From: an uncultured Oscillibacter sp. | GTDB taxonomy: Bacteria; Bacillota; Clostridia; Oscillospirales; Oscillospiraceae | NCBI GenBank assembly: GCA_902476875.1 | Contig: CABSFC010000052.1 | Span: forward strand, 1-17,289 | Length of the DNA stretch: 17,289 bases | Direction of reading: 5' to 3' | Part shown: one piece after another, positions 12,214-17,289 of the stretch | Layout: every line of letters begins with the position of its first letter | How positions within the stretch are numbered: the first letter of the stretch is position 1 | Position numbers and translations under genes: made by a program | Notes under the pieces: model-generated | Databases searched by the model: none | Told to the model about the DNA's origin: nothing | Seen by the model: only the letters and a program-made list of their open reading frames with translations

Positions 12214-13260
12214 ATGGCCGAGATCACAGAGCAGAGAATTTATGACGCCTTCGGTTTAGGCGCGAAAGAGCAGGAGCCCGCCGCCCCTGCACCGGAGGAG
12301 ACACCGGCGCCCAGCCAGGAAGAAACAGGCGCAAAAGTACCCGAAGGGCATGAGCTGCCCGTAAACGGCAAAGCCGCCAACGGGCAGCCGAAGCAGGAGC
12401 CCGCCGCCCCTGCAGGCGAGGGCGCGGGCCAGGAGGGGCAGGAGCCCACCCGGGGCCAGGAGCCCGTCCAGCAGCCCGAGGAGGGCGGCGAGGAAGGCCC
12501 TGCGCCGGCGGAGAAGCCTGGCGAGCAGACCGAGCAGCAGCGCCGGGACCACGCCGCCCAGCGCCGGAGAGAGGAGCGGCAGGCCGCCGTGGACGCGGCG
12601 GTACAGAAGGCGCTGCAGGAGGAGAGAACCAGATCCCAGGCGGAGATGGACGCCTTCTTCGCAGCGGCGGGGCTGAAGAACACCATCACCGGCGAGCCCA
12701 TTACCAACATGGAGCAGTTCCGGGCGTGGCGGGAGGCCTTCGAGGCGGCCAGGCTGCAGCGGGACCTGAAGGCCGGCAAGCTGACGCCGGAGACCCTAAA
12801 CGACGCCATCTCCAAAAACCCCACCGTGAAGGCGGCGGCGGAGATCGTCCGCAAGGGCCAGGAGGATCAGCGGCGCCAGGAGATGGCGGCCGCACAGGCA
12901 AAGGTGGACGCGGAGCTGAAGGAGATCCAGAAACTGGACCCCAGTATCCGGGAGGTCCGGGATCTGGTGAGTATGCCCACCGCCAAGGAGTTTTACGAGC
13001 TGGTGAAAAAGGGCAATTCCTTCCTGGACGCCTTCCGGCTGGCCAACTATGACCGACTGACCGCCCAGGCGGCGGAGGCCGCCAGGCAGCAGGCCCAGAA
13101 CCTGGCCCGCAGCAAGGAGCATCTGACCTCCACCCAGGCCAAGGGCGCCGGCGCGGCCACCGTGCCGGCGGAGGAACTGGCCATGTTCCGCCAGTTCAAC
13201 CCCGGCGCCACGGAGGCGGAAATCCAGGCCTATTACAACAAGTACAAAGACAAGCACTGA
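12214..13260 (+). CDS. capsid scaffold (assembly) protein
   Basis: The 348-residue protein has an N-terminal disordered region (about 18-105) made of Glu, Pro, Ala, Gly and Gln, then a long helical part with a stretch of RRREERQAAVDAAVQKALQEE, the conserved-type element SQAEMDAFFAAAGLKNTITG (about 145-165), further coiled-coil helices to about 300, and a short basic C-terminus (YYNKYKDKH) of the kind that contacts the coat protein. Scaffolds of this composition guide procapsid assembly and are later released or degraded. It stands between portal and capsid genes, as expected. AGGAGG 4 bases before the ATG is a strong ribosome site with a hairpin just upstream. Confidence 0.88.
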   Translation: MAEITEQRIYDAFGLGAKEQEPAAPAPEETPAPSQEETGAKVPEGHELPVNGKAANGQPKQEPAAPAGEGAGQEGQEPTRGQEPVQQPEEGGEEGPAPAEKPGEQTEQQRRDHAAQRRREERQAAVDAAVQKALQEERTRSQAEMDAFFAAAGLKNTITGEPITNMEQFRAWREAFEAARLQRDLKAGKLTPETLNDAISKNPTVKAAAEIVRKGQEDQRRQEMAAAQAKVDAELKEIQKLDPSIREVRDLVSMPTAKEFYELVKKGNSFLDAFRLANYDRLTAQAAEAARQQAQNLARSKEHLTSTQAKGAGAATVPAEELAMFRQFNPGATEAEIQAYYNKYKDKH

Positions 13261-13293
13261 CCGCCTACGGCGGCGGTGCGGAGAGGAGACAAT

Positions 13294-13692
13294 ATGTTTA
13301 TTCCCGTGAAAAGCGATAACGGCGCGAGGATCCCCTGGGAGTACCTGCCGGCGGCCAAGGGCACCTACAAGGCCGGCCAGCTGCTGAATGTGAGCGGCGG
13401 CCAGGTGACGGCCCTGACGGCGGCGAGCGCCACGACCCCGCCCTATCTTTGCATGGCGGACCGGACGGTGGAGGCGGGCGAGCTGCTGCCCGTCACCCGG
13501 ATCAGTCATGACCACATCTACGAAACCCAGCTTTCCGCAGCGGCGGCGAGCTCCGTCGTGGGCGACAAGCTGCAGGTGGCGGCCGGCGGCCTGGAGGCCG
13601 CGGTGCCCGGCTCCGGCAGCTCCGGCACCTTCGAGCTGGTGTCCATGGAGGGCACGGCCAAGGGCGACTTCGTGCGCGGCCGCTGGGTGTAA
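13294..13692 (+). CDS. capsid decoration-like protein
   Basis: ATG 13294 with GAGAGGAGA 4-8 bases upstream is preferred over ATG 13276. The 132-residue product begins MFIPVKSDNGARIPWEYLPA and is small, beta-rich and Gly/Ala/Thr-rich (KAGQLLNVSGGQVTALTAAS, ending in FVRGRWV). Size and place directly before the major capsid gene match phage head decoration or stabilisation proteins, which bind the outside of the expanded capsid. No catalytic motif is visible. A small CCGCC-TAC-GGCGG hairpin (13261-13273) precedes the ribosome site. The exact family cannot be given. Confidence 0.7.
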   Translation: MFIPVKSDNGARIPWEYLPAAKGTYKAGQLLNVSGGQVTALTAASATTPPYLCMADRTVEAGELLPVTRISHDHIYETQLSAAAASSVVGDKLQVAAGGLEAAVPGSGSSGTFELVSMEGTAKGDFVRGRWV

Positions 13693-13717
13693 GACTGCAG
13701 AGAGGAGATAAGCCATT

Positions 13718-14722
13718 ATGAAGATCATTTTTTCTGAGGGCTCCGGCCTGAATGACAGCGTGTACGGCAAGTGCCAGGCGCCCATCCGCATGTTCCTGGA
13801 GCAGCGGGGGGAGCAGTTCGAGCAGCAGAGCGTCCTGAAGGACCTGTTCCTGATGGGCGACAGCGACAACTACGGCGATCTCATGACCACCATGACGGCC
13901 ATGAGCGGCTTTGAGCCCGTGGGCGAGAACGGCGCCTATCCCGAGGACGGGATGCAGGAGGGCTACAAGAAACTGCTGGTGTACGACACCTGGAAGGACA
14001 GTTTCTCCATCTCCAAGGAGATGATGGAGGACGCGAAGCTGATGGACATGAAGAAGCAGCCGGCGGCCTTCATGACCAGCTACAACCGCACCCGGGAGAT
14101 GTTCGGCGCGGCCCTGTTCGGCGGCGCCATCAAGGGGGAGAGCTCCGTACTCTACAAGGGCAAGCAGTTCGACATCACCGCGGCGGACAGCAAGAGCCTG
14201 TTCAACACCGCCCACCCGCCCAAGGTGAGCGGCGAGGATCAGTGCAATCTGTTCAAGGACGCCTTCTCCGTGGACGCTCTGGGCCAGATGGAGACGGCCA
14301 TGCACCTGTTCCGGGGCGACAACGACGAGATCCTGGACGTGGCCCCGGACACCATCCTGATCCCGGAGATCGCCAGTCTGAAGAAGGCGGTGTTCGCGGC
14401 CATCGGCGCGGACAAGGATCCCGTGACGGCCAACAACGCCTTCAACTACCAGTACGGCCGCTGGACGGTGATCGTCTGGTCCTATCTGAACCAGTTTGTC
14501 ACCGCCGGCACGTCTCCCTGGGTGCTGCTGGACAGCAAGTACAACCAGCAGTACGGCGGCGCCGTCTGGAACGACCGCGTGCAGCTGGAGGTCCGCTCCA
14601 CCATCGACGACAACACGGACGCCAACGTGTGGCGGGGCCGCAGCCGCTTCAACGCCACCTTCAACGACTGGCGCTTCGCGGCGGTGGGCGGCGTGGCCGC
14701 TGGTTCCGCGCTGCCGGGCTAA
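13718..14722 (+). CDS. major capsid protein
   Basis: The 334-residue protein lies after scaffold and decoration genes and before an intrinsic terminator, as expected for the most abundant virion protein. It lacks membrane segments and shows a pattern compatible with the HK97 fold: an N-terminal helix region, the WKDSFSISKEMMEDAKL segment (about 88-104) as in capsid E-loop/spine helices, FGAALFGGAI, a NTAHP motif (about 165-170) also found in Mu gpT-like head proteins, and a C-terminal beta part with VWRGRSRFNATFNDWRFAAVGG. AGGAGA lies about 8 bases before ATG. The capsid assignment is firm from context; the subfamily is an inference. Confidence 0.88.
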   Translation: MKIIFSEGSGLNDSVYGKCQAPIRMFLEQRGEQFEQQSVLKDLFLMGDSDNYGDLMTTMTAMSGFEPVGENGAYPEDGMQEGYKKLLVYDTWKDSFSISKEMMEDAKLMDMKKQPAAFMTSYNRTREMFGAALFGGAIKGESSVLYKGKQFDITAADSKSLFNTAHPPKVSGEDQCNLFKDAFSVDALGQMETAMHLFRGDNDEILDVAPDTILIPEIASLKKAVFAAIGADKDPVTANNAFNYQYGRWTVIVWSYLNQFVTAGTSPWVLLDSKYNQQYGGAVWNDRVQLEVRSTIDDNTDANVWRGRSRFNATFNDWRFAAVGGVAAGSALPG

Positions 14723-14732
14723 CACCCACCGA

Positions 14733-14767
14733 GGGCGGGGGCCTCCTTGCCCCTGCCCTTTTCTTTT
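14733..14767 (+). terminator. intrinsic terminator after the major capsid gene
   Basis: GGGCGGGGGC (14733-14742) pairs with GCCCCTGCCC (14749-14758) with one G-T pair around CTCCTT, followed by TTTTCTTTT (14759-14767). It lies 10 bases after the capsid stop and 15 bases before the next start, so it probably lowers expression of the downstream genes relative to the capsid. Confidence 0.85.
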
Positions 14768-14782
14768 ACTCGGAGGTTTGCC

Positions 14783-15937
14783 ATGAAAGTATGCGTATAT
14801 GCAATCGCAAAAGACGAGGAAAAATTTGTGGAGCGGTGGGTGCGCAGCGTGCAGGAGGCGGACGCCATCTGCGTGCTGGACACCGGCAGCACGGACAAAA
14901 CCGTGGAGCGGCTGGCGGATCTGGGGGTGATCGTGCGGCAGGAGACCGTCTCCCCCTGGCGGTTTGACACGGCCCGCAACCTGTCGCTGGAGCTGGTGCC
15001 GGAGGACACGGACGTGTGCGTGTGCGTGGATCTGGACGACGTGCTGCGGCCCGGTTGGCGGGCGGCCCTGGAGCGGGCCTGGCAGCCGTGGGCGGAGAAG
15101 GGCCGGTACATGAGCATCCGGGACCGCTGCGGCGACGGGACGCCGGGCACGTCCTTTCTGATGGACAAGATCCACCGGCCGGGCCTGTTCCGCTGGAAGT
15201 ACCCGGTCCACGAGATCCTGGAGCGGACGGACAGCGCCCAGGGCATCCAGGACAGCCTGACGGTGGACGTGCCGGAGCTGGTGGTGGAGCACATGCCGGA
15301 CCTGACCAAGAGCCGGGCCCAGTACCTCCCCCTGCTGGAGCTGGCGGCCCGGGAGAACCCCCAGGACGCCCGCTGCGCCCACTACCTGGGCCGGGAGTAC
15401 ATGTACTACGGCAGATGGGCGGACGGCATCCGGGAGCTGGAGCGCCACCTGGCGCTGCCGTCGGCCACCTGGGAGGAGCAACGGGCGGCGTCCATGCGGT
15501 ACCTGTCCACCTGCCACCTGGGGCTGCGGAACAACCGGGAGGCCCTGCGCTGGGCCCTACGGGCCGCGGCGGAGGCGCCGGAGCTGCGGGAAAACTGGTT
15601 TCATGCGGAGTGGGCCGCCTACGTCCTGGAGGACTGGGGCGGGGTGATCTACTACGGCGAGCGGGCCAAGAGCATCCACCAGCGCAGCGCCGGCGGCATC
15701 AGCGAGGCGGAGGCCTGGGGCGCTGCGATCCATGACCTGCTCTCCCTGGCCTACTGGCACCAGGGACAGCCGGCGCGGGCCGTCCAGGCGGCGGAGGCCG
15801 CCCTGGCGGTGGAGCCGGACAACGAGCGGATCCGGGGCAACCTGGCCTTCTACAAGTCCAGCCTCGGCCCAAAGGAACGGGCCTCGGCAGACCCGGCGGC
15901 AGTATGCCGGGCCAGCATGGAAGGAGGCGGCACATGA
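14783..15937 (+). CDS. family 2 glycosyltransferase with C-terminal TPR-like repeats
   Basis: The 384-residue protein has an N-terminal GT-A domain: MKVCVYAIAKDEEKFVERWV, the nucleotide-sugar element VLDTGSTDKT (31-40), FDTARNLSLE, and the metal-binding DLD at residues 83-85 (CVCVDLDDVL), with PVHE at 141-144. From about residue 180 helical repeats follow (LELAARENPQDARCAHYLGRE, EALRWALRAAAEAPELRENW), resembling TPRs. The layout is like glycosyltransferases that modify peptides or proteins, such as SunS. Start ATG 14783 has CGGAGG upstream; the open frame further upstream crosses the terminator. It sits among head genes and is coupled to the next gene (ATGA), so it may glycosylate a virion protein. 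The sugar and target are unknown. Confidence 0.88.
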   Translation: MKVCVYAIAKDEEKFVERWVRSVQEADAICVLDTGSTDKTVERLADLGVIVRQETVSPWRFDTARNLSLELVPEDTDVCVCVDLDDVLRPGWRAALERAWQPWAEKGRYMSIRDRCGDGTPGTSFLMDKIHRPGLFRWKYPVHEILERTDSAQGIQDSLTVDVPELVVEHMPDLTKSRAQYLPLLELAARENPQDARCAHYLGREYMYYGRWADGIRELERHLALPSATWEEQRAASMRYLSTCHLGLRNNREALRWALRAAAEAPELRENWFHAEWAAYVLEDWGGVIYYGERAKSIHQRSAGGISEAEAWGAAIHDLLSLAYWHQGQPARAVQAAEAALAVEPDNERIRGNLAFYKSSLGPKERASADPAAVCRASMEGGGT

Positions 15938-16323
15938 AGCTCCGGGAGGCCATCGAGCGGGTGGACGAGATCAAGCCCAACGCCTTCTCCAGCGCGGTCA
16001 AGACAGACTGGGTGAACGCCCTGGAGGGGCGGATCGCGGCGGACGTGCTACTGCTGGCGCCGGCGGAGGTGAAGCAGCTGCGCTACACCTACCCGGCGGA
16101 TCAGAACACGGAGCTGCTGGTCGATCCTCCACACGACGACATCTACACCCTATGGTTGGCGGCCAAGATCGACGAGGCCAACGGCGAGTACAACAAGTAC
16201 CAGAACACCATGCAGATCTACAACGAGCATTTTGGAGACTTCGTGCGCTGGTTCGCCAGTACCTGGGAGCCGGCGCAGGGATATATCAGCGAGGAGGCGA
16301 GAGCGAGCTATGGGACTTTATGA
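15934..16323 (+). CDS. head-tail connector-like protein
   Basis: ATG 15934 overlaps the glycosyltransferase stop (ATGA) and has AAGGAGG 7 bases upstream. The 129-residue helical protein begins MKLREAIERVDEIKPNAFSS and contains DWVNALEGRIAADVL, DTELLV-like QNTELLVDPPHDDIYTLWL and a helix with NGEYNKYQNTMQIYNEHFGDF. This pattern is what I associate with small phage head-tail connector or adaptor proteins that sit below the portal, and the gene is in the right place for it. No direct motif proves it. The stop overlaps the collagen-like gene by 14 bases. Confidence 0.7.
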   Translation: MKLREAIERVDEIKPNAFSSAVKTDWVNALEGRIAADVLLLAPAEVKQLRYTYPADQNTELLVDPPHDDIYTLWLAAKIDEANGEYNKYQNTMQIYNEHFGDFVRWFASTWEPAQGYISEEARASYGTL

Positions 16324-17289
16324 GAACCCTCCCTTCTACATCACGGCCTACGGGCTGGCGGTGAAGCGGGGGTATGTGGGTACCCTGGACGAGTGGCTGG
16401 CGTCCCTGGTGGGCCCGACAGGCCCGCAGGGCAGCGGCCTGGTGTTCCTGGGCACCTACGCCACCGAGGACGAGCTGCGCCGGGCCCACCCAACGGGCGC
16501 GGCGGGCGACTGTTACAAGGTGGGTACCGAGGACGACTATCTGGCCTACTACTGGGACATGGAGGCGGCGGACTGGGCCAGCCTGCAGGTGATGGGCCCG
16601 ACGGGGCCCACCGGACCGACTGGACCCACGGGCCCCATCGGTCCCACCGGCGCCGGCGGCCCCATCGGTCCCACGGGCAACACGGGACCCACCGGCCCCC
16701 AGGGCCCGACCGGCCCGCAGGGACCCACCGGAGAGACCGGCCCCGCAGGCCCTACGGGCCCTATCGGACCCACAGGCACGGGAGACACCGGACCGACTGG
16801 ACCCCAGGGACCCATTGGTGAGACGGGCCCCACAGGTCCCCAGGGCGCGACGGGGCCCCAGGGGCCCACCGGACCCACGGGAGCGGCCGGACCCACAGGA
16901 CCGGAAGGACCCACTGGACCCCAGGGCAACGCGGGACCCACCGGCCCCCAGGGACCCACCGGATCCCAGGGCAAGACGGGCGCCACCGGCCCTACCGGCC
17001 CCCAGGGCGCCACCGGGCCGACTGGTCCGCAGGGGCCCACCGGCCCCACCGGACCACAGGGGGAGGGTTTTGCCGTGCTGGACTACTATGACACGCTGGC
17101 GGCGCTGCAGGCGGCCGTGACGAACCCCCAGCCGGGCGACGCCTACGGCGTGGGCACCGGGGATCCCTACGACATCTACATCTACGGCGAGACGGCGGGC
17201 TGGAAGAACAACGGCCCGCTGCAGGGCGCACAGGGCCCCACCGGCCCCGCGGGCCCTACCGGCCCGACTGGACCCACGGGCCCCGCGGG
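16310..17289 (+). CDS. collagen-like phage fibre protein (partial, runs off right edge)
   Basis: ATG 16310 (GAGGAGG at 16291-16297) opens a frame without stop to the window end. The N-terminus (YITAYGLAVKRGYVGTLDEWLASLVGP) is the attachment-type sequence found before collagen repeats in phage fibres. A globular unit follows at about 43-94 (GLVFLGTYATEDELR, then GDCYKVG and YYWD), then 157 residues of Gly-X-Y repeats (96-252), mostly GPT, GPQ and GPI, with one GTGD phase break. A second globular unit (253-304: FAVLDYYDTLAAL, GDAYGVG, DIYIYGETAGW) copies the first, and Gly-X-Y repeats resume. Family knowledge: such repeats form trimeric fibres. It is probably a virion appendage for host or mucus contact; the C-terminal binding domain is outside the window. 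Confidence 0.9.
   Translation, partial: MGLYENPPFYITAYGLAVKRGYVGTLDEWLASLVGPTGPQGSGLVFLGTYATEDELRRAHPTGAAGDCYKVGTEDDYLAYYWDMEAADWASLQVMGPTGPTGPTGPTGPIGPTGAGGPIGPTGNTGPTGPQGPTGPQGPTGETGPAGPTGPIGPTGTGDTGPTGPQGPIGETGPTGPQGATGPQGPTGPTGAAGPTGPEGPTGPQGNAGPTGPQGPTGSQGKTGATGPTGPQGATGPTGPQGPTGPTGPQGEGFAVLDYYDTLAALQAAVTNPQPGDAYGVGTGDPYDIYIYGETAGWKNNGPLQGAQGPTGPAGPTGPTGPTGPA

Noticed and set aside
13502..15517. Antisense open frame of 671 codons opposite capsid and glycosyltransferase genes
   Set aside because: It is a GC-driven shadow of well-supported sense genes and crosses the terminator at 14733-14767.
16549..17049. Antisense open frame coding for Gly-Pro-Val repeats
   Set aside because: GGNCCN repeats read as Gly-Pro-X on both strands, so the collagen-like antisense frame is a by-product of the sense gene. 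It has no ribosome site and ends arbitrarily.
16595..17065. Repetitive block as a CRISPR array or tandem DNA repeat
   Set aside because: The periodicity is 9 bases and follows codons for Gly-X-Y with synonymous variation; there are no spacers or constant repeats.

Overview
The window is a GC-rich, single-orientation block of a tailed-phage genome or prophage. Every gene I can support is on the + strand, with strong AGGAGG-type ribosome sites and many overlapping start/stop junctions. The protein types (DUF3846, NUMOD/HNH, MT-A70 methyltransferase, XF1762-type acetyltransferase fold, DUF5131/Gp37-Gp68) together with the GC content suggest a phage of a high-GC Clostridia host, for example an Oscillospiraceae-like gut bacterium. 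The host is an inference; no host gene, tRNA, integrase or attachment site lies in the window.

Region 1 (1-5952) is a compact operon of early/middle genes. It starts with the tail of a truncated gene and several small unrecognised proteins, two of them cysteine-rich. These are followed by a DUF3846 protein, a NUMOD4/HNH endonuclease-like protein, an MT-A70 adenine methyltransferase, a double zinc-ribbon protein, an XF1762-type GNAT-like protein, a DUF5131 protein with a radical-SAM-like CxxxCxxC cluster, a small membrane protein and four short unrecognised genes. Three identical tracts (C, nine G, TA) occur here and nowhere else in the window. Each lies inside a reading frame where a one-base change would truncate the protein, and one of the genes affected is the methyltransferase. 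The zinc-ribbon/GNAT-like pair with a hairpin at its junction resembles the com-mom arrangement of phage Mu. My main hypothesis is a DNA-modification cassette that may be switched by poly-G slippage.

Region 2 (5953-7326) is a single gene for a HUH-type rolling-circle replication initiator (REP_ORF2/G2P-like). It has hairpin-rich, alternating-CG noncoding DNA on both sides. A terminator-like structure precedes it, and a good intrinsic terminator plus a possible promoter separate it from the structural genes.

Region 3 (7327-17289) is the packaging and head module: small and large terminase, a large portal protein with a split zinc-knuckle insertion, a 42-residue basic protein, scaffold, a decoration-like protein, major capsid protein, an intrinsic terminator, a GT2 glycosyltransferase with helical repeats, a head-tail connector-like protein, and a collagen-like (Gly-Pro-Thr) fibre protein that runs off the right end. 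The 42-residue gene sits between two hairpin-rich leaders that share an 18-base imperfect inverted repeat and a 10-base direct repeat placed exactly 30 bases before each start codon, so this may be an RNA-level regulatory element. The glycosyltransferase next to a Thr-rich collagen suggests a glycosylated virion fibre.
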